The notes beneath the pieces are model-generated. The model was not told the DNA's origin, made no database searches, and saw only the letters and a program-made list of their open reading frames with translations. 64,000 nucleotides of DNA from an uncultured Gemmatimonadota bacterium (GTDB taxonomy: Bacteria > Gemmatimonadota > Gemmatimonadetes > Gemmatimonadales > Gemmatimonadaceae): contig CAIRYG010000005.1 of NCBI GenBank assembly GCA_903882745.1, positions 248,001-312,000 of the forward strand, read 5' to 3'. Shown piece after piece: positions 36,121-44,527 of the stretch (its first letter is position 1; each line of letters opens with the position of its first letter). A program made the position numbers and the translations under genes.

Positions 36121-37980
36121 ATGACCACCGTGCCGATCCGCCTTCGTTGGTTCCGCGTCGCCGCCTCTGTCCTGTTCGCGACCGCGCTCGGCGCGCAAGC
36201 GACACCCGTTCCCGACTCGAACTACACCTTCCACGAGTCGATGGTCGTGATGCGCGACGGCACAAAACTCCACACGACGTTCTTTGTCCCGCGACGCCAA
36301 TCGGCGCCGCTCCCAATCCTCTTGAGCCGCACACCGTACGGCGCCCCTGGATCTGGCTTCTGGCCCTCGCGCTCCTACCCGGAACTCCACACCGAAGGCT
36401 TCATTTTTGCCTTTCAGGACATTCGCGGCCGCTACGGCAGCGAAGGCACCTTTGTCATGCAGCGCCCGCCGCGTCCGGTGGATGCGGGCGGCGGCAAAGC
36501 GATCGACGAAAGCACCGACGCCTACGACTCCATTGACTGGATGATCAAAGGCGGAGTTCCCAACAACAACGGACGCATTGGGATGTTTGGCGTCAGCTAT
36601 CCGGGATGGACCACCGCGATGGCCATGCTCGACCCACACCCAGCACTCAAAGCGGTGAGTCCACAAGCCTCACCAAGCGACATGTTCCTCGGCGATGACT
36701 TCCACCACAACGGCGCGTTCCGGCTCGCCTACGGACTCGAGTACGCGTGGCTCACGGAGTCGTCAAAGGAGAATGCCGACTTCAAGGTCGACATCTACGA
36801 CACCTACGAGTGGTATCTGAAACTCGGCGCGCTCTCGAACGCACAGACCGTGTTTCTCAAGGACAAGCATCTTCCCACCTGGGACGACTTCCGCGCGCAT
36901 CCAAACTACGACGCCTTTTGGCAGCGTCAGGCCATGAAGCCGTATCTCACGCGGGTCACGTTGCCAACGCTCAATGTGGCAGGCTGGTGGGATCAAGAAG
37001 ATTTCTACGGCCCCGTCACGATCTACCGTGAGCTCGAAAAGCACGACACGAAGGCCAATAACTTTCTCGTGGTCGGACCGTGGAATCACGGCGGATGGCG
37101 CGGCGGTCCAGGCAAGACACTCGGCAACATCGACTTCGGGAGCAATACCGGCGAGTACTATCGCGGCCGAATCGAGGCGCCCTTCTTTGCGCATTACCTG
37201 AAAGACGCCCCCGGCGGCGCGCCGGCAGAGGCAACGGTATTTGAGAGCGGGAGCAACAGCTGGCGCACCTTCACGGCCTGGCCGCCGAAAGAGGCATCCA
37301 CCCGCGCCCTCTACTTTGGTCCCAACGGCACGCTCAGCTTCGATCCACCCAAGGCCACCGCTGGTGCCAACGACAGCTACGTGAGTGATCCCGCCCATCC
37401 GGTGCCGTATCGTAATCGACCCATCGAGCCCACCTACGGGCGCGGCTCCACGTGGAGCACCTGGCTCACGCAAGACCAACGGTTTGTGAACGATCGTCCC
37501 GATGTCCTCACCTGGCAGACCGCTCCACTCACCGAGGATTTTGTGGTGGCCGGTGACATCACCGCACGCCTGTTCGCCACCACCACACAACACGACGCCG
37601 ATTTTGTGGTGAAGCTCATTGACGTGTATCCGGAGCAATGGGAGCCGAACTTCCGACTCGGCGGCTACGAGTTCATGGTCGCCAACGACGTGTTCCGGGC
37701 GCGCTTCCGTGAGTCATTCGAGCACCCCAAGCCGATGGTCCCCGGACAGGTGACGGCCGTGACCGTCGACCTGCACACGCAGAGCTACCGCTTCAAAAAA
37801 GGGCACCGCGTGATGGTGCAGGTGCAGAGCACGTGGTTCCCGCTCATTGATCGCAATCCGCAGGCGTGGGTCGCCAATATTTTTGAAGCGCGTGACGCGG
37901 ATTACGTGTCGGCCACCCACCGCATCTGGCGTACGGCCACGGCGGCTTCGCGGATTGAGCTCTCGACGATTGTTCCCTGA
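36121..37980 (+). CDS. CocE/NonD-family secreted hydrolase (second copy)
   Basis: 619 residues from the ATG at 36121, where the signal peptide starts (FRVAASVLFATALGAQA); a GTG at 36085 is possible. Nucleophile GVSYPGW (Ser159), acid in GWWDQED, His in WNHGG. The C-terminal jelly-roll X-Pro dipeptidase domain runs from about 370 (ALYFGPNGTLSF) with FKKGHRVMVQVQSTWFP near the end. It shares domain order and many motifs with the truncated gene at 1-1750 (MRDG, RTPYG, HPNYDAFW, DADFVVKLID, FKKGHR). The likely activity is dipeptidyl-peptidase, acyl-ester or alpha-amino-acid-ester hydrolysis in the periplasm. Confidence 0.93.
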   Translation: MTTVPIRLRWFRVAASVLFATALGAQATPVPDSNYTFHESMVVMRDGTKLHTTFFVPRRQSAPLPILLSRTPYGAPGSGFWPSRSYPELHTEGFIFAFQDIRGRYGSEGTFVMQRPPRPVDAGGGKAIDESTDAYDSIDWMIKGGVPNNNGRIGMFGVSYPGWTTAMAMLDPHPALKAVSPQASPSDMFLGDDFHHNGAFRLAYGLEYAWLTESSKENADFKVDIYDTYEWYLKLGALSNAQTVFLKDKHLPTWDDFRAHPNYDAFWQRQAMKPYLTRVTLPTLNVAGWWDQEDFYGPVTIYRELEKHDTKANNFLVVGPWNHGGWRGGPGKTLGNIDFGSNTGEYYRGRIEAPFFAHYLKDAPGGAPAEATVFESGSNSWRTFTAWPPKEASTRALYFGPNGTLSFDPPKATAGANDSYVSDPAHPVPYRNRPIEPTYGRGSTWSTWLTQDQRFVNDRPDVLTWQTAPLTEDFVVAGDITARLFATTTQHDADFVVKLIDVYPEQWEPNFRLGGYEFMVANDVFRARFRESFEHPKPMVPGQVTAVTVDLHTQSYRFKKGHRVMVQVQSTWFPLIDRNPQAWVANIFEARDADYVSATHRIWRTATAASRIELSTIVP

Positions 37981-38017
37981 TTGCGCGCGCTCGCCGGCGC
38001 GTGTCCGGTGTCGGACG

Positions 38018-38599
38018 CTAGCCGGCGAGATCCTGGCGCGTATCGATGTCGCGCAGCACACCGCGATCCTCGACGGGAATCTGCATGACCGCACCGGCCG
38101 TCGTGGCGCGTTGCGCGATCACCGCGCGCGCGCCACCGTCCGGCACCGTGAGCAACTCGCGCCAGGTGTCGCGCGCAAAATAGGCGGGATGTCCGCGCCG
38201 CTCGCCGAACTGCGGGAGCACAATCGCCGCCGCCGAGAGTCGTGCGCCATCGATCACCGCGAGCACGCTCAACAGCGTGACGAACGGATGATCTACCGGC
38301 CAGAGCAACACCCCCACACACGGGGTGTTGGAGAGCCGCGCGAGGCCAAGTCGGACACTGGCGATCTGTTCGGAGTCCGCGCGCGGGTTCACCACCACCT
38401 GCACGCCATCCGGCGCGGGAACACCAGGCGGGAGTACGGCAATCACTGGGTCGCAGCCGGCCGCGAGTGCCTGCGCGCAGACGGCATCGAGAAATCGCCG
38501 CCCATCAGGGAGCAACGCCGTGGCCTTCGGCTCACCAAATCGTGTGCCGGCGCCAGCGCCCACGATCACGGCACCTACCGGAAATGCACGCAATGCCAC
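38018..38599 (-). CDS. MocA-type molybdenum cofactor cytidylyltransferase
   Basis: 193 residues from the GTG at 38599; the frame extends upstream to 38722 but overlaps the FAD subunit gene. The NTP-binding loop GAVIVGAGAGTRFGEPKAT matches the LAAGxSxRMGxPK motif of MobA/MocA enzymes. LLWPVDHPFV corresponds to the PxDxP metal loop, and ERRGHPAYFA to the MocA-typical GHPxxF motif. MocA converts Mo-molybdopterin to the cytosine dinucleotide form used by PaoABC-type enzymes. It lies 13 nt downstream of the FAD/4Fe-4S subunit gene, in keeping with that role. Confidence 0.85.
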   Translation of the reverse strand: MALRAFPVGAVIVGAGAGTRFGEPKATALLPDGRRFLDAVCAQALAAGCDPVIAVLPPGVPAPDGVQVVVNPRADSEQIASVRLGLARLSNTPCVGVLLWPVDHPFVTLLSVLAVIDGARLSAAAIVLPQFGERRGHPAYFARDTWRELLTVPDGGARAVIAQRATTAGAVMQIPVEDRGVLRDIDTRQDLAG

Positions 38600-38612
38600 T
38601 TTGGGCTCGACG

Positions 38613-39584
38613 CTAGGCGCGCGACAGGGCGAACATCGCGTCGCGGAGGAGCGACGCCGCCTGCTGCACCTTGTACGCGTTGTGCTCCAACGGCGTGGCG
38701 TCGTACATCGCACGCTCCGCAAGCGCCATCACGCTTTCTTCGTCGAGTGCGCCGCTCGCCACATCCTCTTCGATGCTGGGGTTGACCCGCATCGGCCCGG
38801 CGGCGACACCGCCGAGGACGAGTCGTACATCACCATCGGCACGCTTGATGGCGGCGAGCGACACCAGCGCGAAATCCCACGCGCCGCGCTGCATCAGCTT
38901 GCGATACTGCTGCGTGCCACCCGCCGACGCGGCGGGGAGTTCGACGGCGACAATCCGCTCGCCCGAGGCCAGCACGGTTTCGGCATGCGGGTTGCTCGCC
39001 GCACCCGCGTAGAAACTCGCAACCGGGACGCGTCGCGCCGCGCCATCGGTGCCTTCCAGCACGGCGGTGGCCTCAAGCGCCGCCAGAGCGATGGCCGGAT
39101 CGCTGGGATGCACGGCGTGGCAGGGGCCGTCGGAGAAGATCGCGTGGTACTGGTTCTCTCCCTCGACGGCGGCGCAGGACTCACCCCCGTTCTTGAAGCA
39201 TGCGACGCCGCGCCGGAAATACCAGCAGCGGATCCGCTGCCCCAGATTCCCGCCAAGTGTGCCCATGTTGCGGAGCGCCGGCGTTCCCACGGACTCGCAG
39301 GACTCGGCGAGTGCAAGGAACCGTTCGCGCACGTCGGTGTGCGTCGCCAGATCACTCAGGCGCACCGCCGCGCCAATGCGCAGCCCGCCGTCGGGGAGTG
39401 CGGAAATCGTGTCGGACCCCGGGAGATAGCGGAGGTCCACGAACTGCGTGGGGTGGTCGATCCCCTCTTTCACCAAGGGGAGCGCATCGGTCCCGCCTGC
39501 CAGTGCGCGGGATCCGGGCTGTGCCAGTGCCGCGCGCGCGTCAGCGTCGGTCAGCGGGCGAGAATAAGTCGTGTCGTGAATCAC
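38613..39584 (-). CDS. Molybdenum hydroxylase FAD subunit with 4Fe-4S insert (PaoB/YagS-like)
   Basis: 323 residues from the GTG at 39584, which fits the family start; an ATG at 39644 would overlap the divergent gene by 7 bp. The FAD-binding fold (LAGGTDALPLVKEG, GIGAAVRLSDL-type, GTLGGNLGQR) is followed by the cysteine-rich stretch RCWYFRRGVACFKNGGESC ... GENQYHAIF, where PaoB and 4-hydroxybenzoyl-CoA reductase beta subunits bind a [4Fe-4S] cluster. It passes electrons between the 2Fe-2S subunit and FAD. Its Mo and 2Fe-2S partners are not adjacent; the only ones in the window are at 48150-50949. Confidence 0.9.
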   Translation of the reverse strand: MIHDTTYSRPLTDADARAALAQPGSRALAGGTDALPLVKEGIDHPTQFVDLRYLPGSDTISALPDGGLRIGAAVRLSDLATHTDVRERFLALAESCESVGTPALRNMGTLGGNLGQRIRCWYFRRGVACFKNGGESCAAVEGENQYHAIFSDGPCHAVHPSDPAIALAALEATAVLEGTDGAARRVPVASFYAGAASNPHAETVLASGERIVAVELPAASAGGTQQYRKLMQRGAWDFALVSLAAIKRADGDVRLVLGGVAAGPMRVNPSIEEDVASGALDEESVMALAERAMYDATPLEHNAYKVQQAASLLRDAMFALSRA

Positions 39585-39637
39585 CTGTGGAAACTGGCGC
39601 TTGGTCGGCGCGGTCGCCACTGGTAGTTTGAAACGCA

Positions 39638-40549
39638 GTGCCATCCCTTCGCCGAATCTTCCTCGCCGCGCTCGTTGCGGTCGTCATGGTGTGCGATGCC
39701 CAGGTGGCATCGGCGCAGCGCTTGGCTGACTCCCTCGCCAACCTGATCACCTTCGTCCCCGCGGGAGAGACGACCTTTCTGGCGGCCTCCCGGGGCAAGC
39801 GCCTCCTCCTCGACATCGGTCGCGTGGACGCTGAGGTCCGTCGCGATTCGGCGCGTGCCGCGGCATATCGCGAGGCCGTGGCCAAGCACTCGCCCGTCAA
39901 AGTCGGCGCGCAGTTCCGTCTGCATGCGCCCTGGGGAGAGGAAGATGTCACGGCGGGCGCAATCGATACCTGGAATGGCCGCGTTGTGCTGCGCCTTGAC
40001 GGCTCGGCGACGCTCGACTCAGCGGCAAAAGGAAAGAACCCCCTCGTGACGGTTGCAGTACTGCGCCCAGCAAAGACGCCACCCCGCACCGACAGTTGCT
40101 CGCATGCGCTTCCCGCGGCCCAGTCGCCCTTGGCGCTCCGCGTGACTGCGCTGCGCGATTCACTCGAGAAGGAACTGCGCACCGGGCCGCAGCCGATGTA
40201 TCCACGGCTCCAGAAGAAGCTCGCGGTGGCGTCGTCGCAGGTGGCCGGCTGTTTCGGCACCGGGCGCCTGGCGCTCCTCGTGAGCCTGCGCGCGGGAAAT
40301 GTCGAATGGGTGCGGGAGAAGCTGGTGCTCGTGGACACGCTCGGAAAGGCCACGCCCCTGCGGATCAGCGATTTCCGTTTTCGCGCGCATGAGTTGATCC
40401 ATGCGGTGGACGCGAACGGTGACGGCATCGACGATCTCGCGACGAAGGCGACCACGGAGCACGCGGGAGCCACAACCATTCTGGCCCTTGATCTCAAGGC
40501 GCGAAAGGCGAGCCGGCTCACGGCCGGCTTCGCGTGGGAAGATCAGTAG
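39638..40549 (+). CDS. Secreted protein of unknown function
   Basis: 303 residues from the GTG at 39638. The signal peptide is clear (IFLAALVAVVMVCDAQVASAQ). The mature part is mixed alpha/beta without a family I recognise. A Ca-binding-like loop DANGDGIDDLATK close to the C-terminus resembles FG-GAP/VCBS repeats. Two Cys residues could form a disulphide (DSCSH, VAGCFG). It is divergent from the FAD subunit gene with essentially no space, and convergent with the ChaN-like gene. Confidence 0.75.
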   Translation: MPSLRRIFLAALVAVVMVCDAQVASAQRLADSLANLITFVPAGETTFLAASRGKRLLLDIGRVDAEVRRDSARAAAYREAVAKHSPVKVGAQFRLHAPWGEEDVTAGAIDTWNGRVVLRLDGSATLDSAAKGKNPLVTVAVLRPAKTPPRTDSCSHALPAAQSPLALRVTALRDSLEKELRTGPQPMYPRLQKKLAVASSQVAGCFGTGRLALLVSLRAGNVEWVREKLVLVDTLGKATPLRISDFRFRAHELIHAVDANGDGIDDLATKATTEHAGATTILALDLKARKASRLTAGFAWEDQ

Positions 40550-40553
40550 CGCG

Positions 40554-40583
40554 GCTCTGCGCTGCTCTGCGCTGCTCTGCGCT
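40554..40583. repeat. 10-bp tandem repeat x3 between convergent genes
   Basis: GCTCTGCGCT three times in exact tandem (40554-40563, 40564-40573, 40574-40583), starting 5 nt after the plus-strand stop. Unlike the other gene-end repeats it contains no stop codon. Confidence 0.95.
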
Positions 40584-40599
40584 GTGCTGTAGCGCCGAC

Positions 40600-41601
40600 T
40601 TACTTTGGCTTGGCCGGCGCGAGGGTGAAGACCAGGTAATCACCCAGCGTGCGCTGCGAGGCAGCGTCGATGGTGTCGAGGTCGGCAACCGGCACAAAGC
40701 TCACGACCGTAACCCGTTTTCCCTCGAGCCGTTGACGGGCGCGTTCGGCGGTCCCCATGCGATAGTCGCTGTGAAACGATCCGTTGACGTGCACGACGAG
40801 CGTGCCGGCGGGGCCGTTGGTGATTGCAGAGGCAATGGCCTCGCCCATGGTTTCGTCTTTCACGCATTGCGACTGGTACATCTTCTCAACGACGACGTCG
40901 CGCTCGGCGGGTGTCTTGGGCGCGGTGGGACCATGGCCGCTCATGTCGCCCATCGTGTCAGAGAACCGGTCGTAGTACTTGTCTTTGGGGCACTGGAACT
41001 GCATCGCGGCGAGCATGCGGTCGCCGAGCGATGTGGTGTCGAACACGGCGAGTCCTGCGCGCGCAACGGCACTGGCCAAGCGACGGGGCACATTTCCCGC
41101 GATCACCGGCCACCCGCGCGACTTGGAGTACTCGACCATGGGGCGATAGTCCGTGGCGTAGCGCGGCCACGGGCGTGAGGCGGCGAGGAAATCGGCTTCG
41201 GGGATCGTGCCGGCGAGATAATCCGAGAGCGGGCGCTGTGCGTCGCGCTCGAACATCTCCATGGCGAGCACCACATGGTCGCGTCGGCGGCCAATGCCTT
41301 CGAGCGTGGCGGCTTCCAGGGCGTGGGTGATGGGGTCGTCGTGCTGTTCGCCGAGGAAGAGCACGTCGGTTCGGGCCGCGTCGACGAGCATGGTTTCGAA
41401 ATCGATGAACTGTCCGCGCTTGGTGTCATACACCCGGTGCGGAGCGTAGGCGACGCTGGCCGTGGCCAGGGGCATGTGCCCCGCGGGGAGTCCAGCGGCC
41501 GCTACGGATGCCGGGAGTGGTTGCTGCGCTTGCGCCACGGAAACAGCAATAAAAGCGCCCGATACCCCTGTTAGTAGCTTTCGTAAAGCAAATTTATGCA
41601 C
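40600..41601 (-). CDS. ChaN-family (haem-binding uptake, Tiki-like) exported protein
   Basis: 333 residues from the GTG at 41601, with AAGGA 8 nt upstream; an ATG at 41622 is possible. Signal peptide ends SVAQAQQ. The ChaN domain begins TDVLFLGEQHDDPITHALE, the GExHDxxxH motif of the family, and includes VLAMEMFERD and VIAGNVPRR, then CPKDKYYDRFSD and VVHVNGSFHSDY. ChaN proteins bind haem or are TIKI/EreA-like metallohydrolases; here there is no lipobox. It faces the Fic-like gene across an AT-rich divergent region that probably holds shared control sites. Confidence 0.85.
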   Translation of the reverse strand: MHKFALRKLLTGVSGAFIAVSVAQAQQPLPASVAAAGLPAGHMPLATASVAYAPHRVYDTKRGQFIDFETMLVDAARTDVLFLGEQHDDPITHALEAATLEGIGRRRDHVVLAMEMFERDAQRPLSDYLAGTIPEADFLAASRPWPRYATDYRPMVEYSKSRGWPVIAGNVPRRLASAVARAGLAVFDTTSLGDRMLAAMQFQCPKDKYYDRFSDTMGDMSGHGPTAPKTPAERDVVVEKMYQSQCVKDETMGEAIASAITNGPAGTLVVHVNGSFHSDYRMGTAERARQRLEGKRVTVVSFVPVADLDTIDAASQRTLGDYLVFTLAPAKPK

Positions 41602-41686
41602 TTTATTTTCCTTTTGAGTCATACTGTTTAGGGCGCATGGCGTTTTACTGTTTCGCATAAAGCAAAAATAAGTATTATTATTTCTT
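41602..41686. promoter_or_regulatory. AT-rich divergent control region
   Basis: Low-GC island in GC-rich DNA. TACTGTTT occurs at 41622-41629 and 41646-41653. AAAGCAAA occurs at 41659-41666 and again at 41585-41592 within the ChaN-like start, both preceded by TTTCG. An inverted repeat AAATAA-N6-TTATTT (41666-41671, 41678-41683) abuts the start of the Fic-like gene and could be its autoregulatory operator. Confidence 0.5.
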
Positions 41687-42679
41687 ATGAATCATATCGA
41701 GCCGGGCGAGCTTGCTATCGCAGACCTTGATATTCTAGACCGTGTCTCGCTTCGGGCGCTGGAGAACGCGACGCTAGCCATTGGCCGTCTCGACGCCCTT
41801 GGCAGGAGCGCTGAGCCTGGGGTGCAGGACGTTCTCGCGTTGCGTTGCAGCCTGGTCGCCGCTGGGGTGCCACCCACGCAGCGCCGTGAAGGAATCATCG
41901 CCATTCTCCGCGCCGATGGCGAGGGGGGTTCTGCCGCCGAGCGGCTGGCTGCGATCTGCGCCGAGGGTGCGACGCGATCGCGAGCTGGTGTGGCACCAAC
42001 GGCCCGGTGGGTACGCGCAGCGCTTGGGGAGGGGGACGACGATACCGTGCCCGACCTCGACGCGCGACTCCGTGCTATGCGACCGCCGCACCCGGCGCAT
42101 CCGTCGTATCCGGGAGTCCTGACGGCGCTCATCGCGTCTCACGCCGTTGGGGCGGCAGCGGCGGATCGGGCAGATCCGGCGGCTTCGGCGGAACCGGCGG
42201 GTGCCGGCGCTGTCGCGCTTGCGCCCGTCGCGCTTGCGCCGGTCGCGCTCTCCGCCTTGGTGCTCCACCACGCCGGATCCCTCGGCGGCACTTGGTGCGC
42301 GCTCCCGGTGTCGGCATTCCAGACCTCGCCGGCATCCGACCTCGTGGGGCTCGCGGAGTCCCTCGCGACTGCGGCGCGCGAGGCCGCGCTCGCCCTCGCG
42401 GCGGGCACGGCGGCGATGCAGGAGCATGATGACCGCGTCCGTGCGGCGTATGGGCGCGCGGCGCACGGGGCGCTTGCCGTGCTCCACGCCTTTCGTCGGT
42501 GGACAGTGCTCGAGATTCCCGCCACGGCCCGTCGGTTGCGTATTACGCGCCCCACGGTCGCCGCCGCTATCGAGCGACTCGAGGCACTGGGCCTCGTGAC
42601 GGAACTCACCGGCCGCGGGCGCGATCGCGTGTGGTGCTACGCGGCGCTCGCCGATGCCATGCTCACGGTGCCGAAGTAG
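41687..42679 (+). CDS. Fic-like protein with degenerate core and C-terminal winged helix
   Basis: 330 residues. The N-terminus (VSLRALENATLAIGRLDALGR) resembles the inhibitory helix region of class II Fic proteins. The C-terminus (IPATARRLRITRPTVAAAIERLEALGLVTELTGRGRDRVWCY) is the winged helix that ends many Fic proteins. The central Fic motif HPFxxGNGRxxR is absent: in its place is an Ala/Pro/Val-rich stretch with three VALAP-type repeats. Rhizobial DUF1612 proteins have a comparable layout. Without the catalytic motif it should not AMPylate and is more likely a DNA-binding regulator. Cytoplasmic. Family assignment is moderate. Confidence 0.55.
   Translation: MNHIEPGELAIADLDILDRVSLRALENATLAIGRLDALGRSAEPGVQDVLALRCSLVAAGVPPTQRREGIIAILRADGEGGSAAERLAAICAEGATRSRAGVAPTARWVRAALGEGDDDTVPDLDARLRAMRPPHPAHPSYPGVLTALIASHAVGAAAADRADPAASAEPAGAGAVALAPVALAPVALSALVLHHAGSLGGTWCALPVSAFQTSPASDLVGLAESLATAAREAALALAAGTAAMQEHDDRVRAAYGRAAHGALAVLHAFRRWTVLEIPATARRLRITRPTVAAAIERLEALGLVTELTGRGRDRVWCYAALADAMLTVPK
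42212..42256 (+). repeat. 15-bp in-frame tandem repeat inside the Fic-like gene
   Basis: GTCGCGCTTGCGCC(C/G) twice (42212-42226, 42227-42241) and a diverged third copy (42242-42256), coding for V-A-L-A-P units. Confidence 0.9.
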
Positions 42680-42713
42680 CGGCGACTCCTGTGCCTCCGG
42701 CGGCTCAAGTGCC

Positions 42714-43247
42714 TCACGCGGCTCCGGCGGCGCGCTCGATCAGCGCGACAATCTCGCGGACCGAACTGACGCCGCGATCCTTGACGTACCAGCGGCGTTC
42801 GTGAGCCACCCGTTCCGTGGCGTCGAGTGATGCCCATTCTCCCTGCACGAGTGCCTGGAGCTCGGCTGGGCGCGGTCCCCACCAGCCGCGCTCCACGAAC
42901 TCGTCATCGTAGACAATCACCACGGGAATCGACCGGCTCTTCCCGTTGGTGAGGTGCGCGTCGATCAGGTCGAGATTCGTGTCGCGGTCGAGAATGCGCA
43001 GGTCGAGATTCGACGCGCGTTCCGCGAGGGCGTCGATAAACGGGATCGAGCTCGCCGCGTCGATGCACCAGTCTTCACTCAGGACAACGAGGTGCAGGGC
43101 GGTGCCGGTCGATTCGACTGCGGCAACTGCCGCATCATCGACCGTGGCGCGGCGGCGCGTGAGCGTCCACAACTCCACCAGTTTCCGGGCAGCGCCGACC
43201 ATGTCATCGTAGCGCTGACCAGCGAAATAGCGCTCGCGGTTCATCAT
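42714..43247 (-). CDS. Thioredoxin-like protein with a single active-site Cys
   Basis: 177 residues from the ATG at 43247 (a GTG at 43256 is also open). The thioredoxin fold is recognised by HLVVLSEDWCIDA, LRILDRDTN and KSRSIPVVIVYDDE. The active-site motif is WCIDA, where thioredoxins have WCxxC, so only one Cys is present. This is usual for the Thioredoxin_9-type group (EPWCGDA). Cytoplasmic. It probably binds or reduces a thiol through a monothiol mechanism; partner unknown. It converges with the Fic-like gene. Confidence 0.82.
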   Translation of the reverse strand: MMNRERYFAGQRYDDMVGAARKLVELWTLTRRRATVDDAAVAAVESTGTALHLVVLSEDWCIDAASSIPFIDALAERASNLDLRILDRDTNLDLIDAHLTNGKSRSIPVVIVYDDEFVERGWWGPRPAELQALVQGEWASLDATERVAHERRWYVKDRGVSSVREIVALIERAAGAA

Positions 43248-43390
43248 AGGGATCACAGAGCCAAAGAGGGAAGCAGCTGCTTGATAATAGTTGGCTCACG
43301 GGGCAGGTCAGACAGTCGGTGAACGTCCCGCTGGCGTTCAGGGTTTCCCTCACGGCGTGACCCGAGGTCCTGCTCTGTCGTGTAGACAGT

Positions 43391-44026
43391 GTGATCCGAC
43401 GACTCTTTCTTGCCCCACTTGTGCTCGCGGCCGTGGCCTGCGCCCCCCCGCTGCGCCCACTGCCGCCAATGGCGCCACTCCCCGAGCCGCCGGCGGAGTC
43501 GCCGTTGCCGACCCTCGCAACCGCCGCCGAAGAGCCCGATGCTCCCGCGCGGTGGCGCGACCGTGATTTAGACGCCCTTCGCACTCGGGGACTCACGATC
43601 CCGGTGGAGGGTATTCCGGCGGGACAGATTGCGGACAGTTTTCTCGCCGCCCGTGATGGCGCCCGTGTCCACAACGCGGTGGACATTATGGCCCGCAAAG
43701 GAACCCCCGTGCTCTCCGCTGACGACGGGACGGTGCTGAAGGTCGGGACGAACACGCTCGGCGGCAACGTCATCTGGGCTTTTGATCCGTCGCATCGCTG
43801 GGTGTACTACTACGCGCACCTCGATCACTTCCGCCCCGGAATCCGCGAAGGACAGGCGCTCTCCCGCGGGGATGTGATCGGGTACGTGGGCACGACCGGC
43901 AATGCGCCGAAGGATGCGCCGCACCTGCACTTCCAGTTGCTGCGCCTGATTGAGGGCAAACACTACTCGGAGGGGGCGCCGATCAATCCCGTGCCCCTCT
44001 TCGTGGGCACTGCCGTCTCCCACTGA
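43391..44026 (+). CDS. M23-family peptidase (LytM domain) lipoprotein
   Basis: 211 residues from the GTG at 43391. Lipoprotein signal with VACA lipobox, then a Pro-rich linker (PPLRPLPPMAPLPEPP). The M23 domain has HNAVDIM (HxxxD zinc ligands), GTPVLSADDGTVLKVG, YYYAHLD and APHLHFQL (HxH ligand). It is a zinc endopeptidase or an EnvC-like activator of cell-wall hydrolysis; all ligands are present, so activity is expected. Envelope-anchored. Confidence 0.92.
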   Translation: MIRRLFLAPLVLAAVACAPPLRPLPPMAPLPEPPAESPLPTLATAAEEPDAPARWRDRDLDALRTRGLTIPVEGIPAGQIADSFLAARDGARVHNAVDIMARKGTPVLSADDGTVLKVGTNTLGGNVIWAFDPSHRWVYYYAHLDHFRPGIREGQALSRGDVIGYVGTTGNAPKDAPHLHFQLLRLIEGKHYSEGAPINPVPLFVGTAVSH

Positions 44027-44131
44027 GCGGGTGAGGTGGGGTCACCGGCGCCATCGGCCGATAGCCCAGAACGGTCTATCCTGATAACTTGCAGGTGAAG
44101 CGCTCCTCCCTGCTTTCCACGGCTCCGCCCA

Positions 44132-44527
44132 ATGACTGAACATCCCAGCGATACCCTCCCGGTGGTGCTGATCGTCGACGACGATCCGCAGCTTCGCGGC
44201 GTGGTCTCAATTATTCTGGGCTCGAGCGATCGAGAACTGGTCATCGCGGAAAATGTGGAGGAGGGAATGGCGGTGGTCCGTCGCCGTCCGATTGCGGCGA
44301 TTGTCGCGGACTATCAGATGCCCGGCAAAAGTGGGCTGGATTTCTTAGCCGAGCTGCGCGAGGCGGGTTACACGATGCCATTTATCTTGATGTCGGGAGA
44401 CTCGCACGCGAAAGCAGATGCCGCGGCGCGTGGGAATGCCCCGACCGCCGTGCTCACCAAGCCCGTGTCGCCGATTGAGCTGCGTCGACTGGTTGGCGAT
44501 GCGATCGCCGTCCGAGGTGCTGCGTGA
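44132..44527 (+). CDS. Single-domain response regulator (CheY-like)
   Basis: 131 residues, receiver domain only. VLIVDDDPQ supplies the acidic pocket, Asp60 in VADYQMPG is the phosphoacceptor, SGDSHAK carries the Ser/Thr switch, and Lys in LTKPVSP the conserved lysine. It has no output domain and so works by protein contacts. The stop overlaps the next gene's GTG start (GTGA). With the two kinases it forms a compact phosphorelay operon. Confidence 0.93.
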   Translation: MTEHPSDTLPVVLIVDDDPQLRGVVSIILGSSDRELVIAENVEEGMAVVRRRPIAAIVADYQMPGKSGLDFLAELREAGYTMPFILMSGDSHAKADAAARGNAPTAVLTKPVSPIELRRLVGDAIAVRGAA

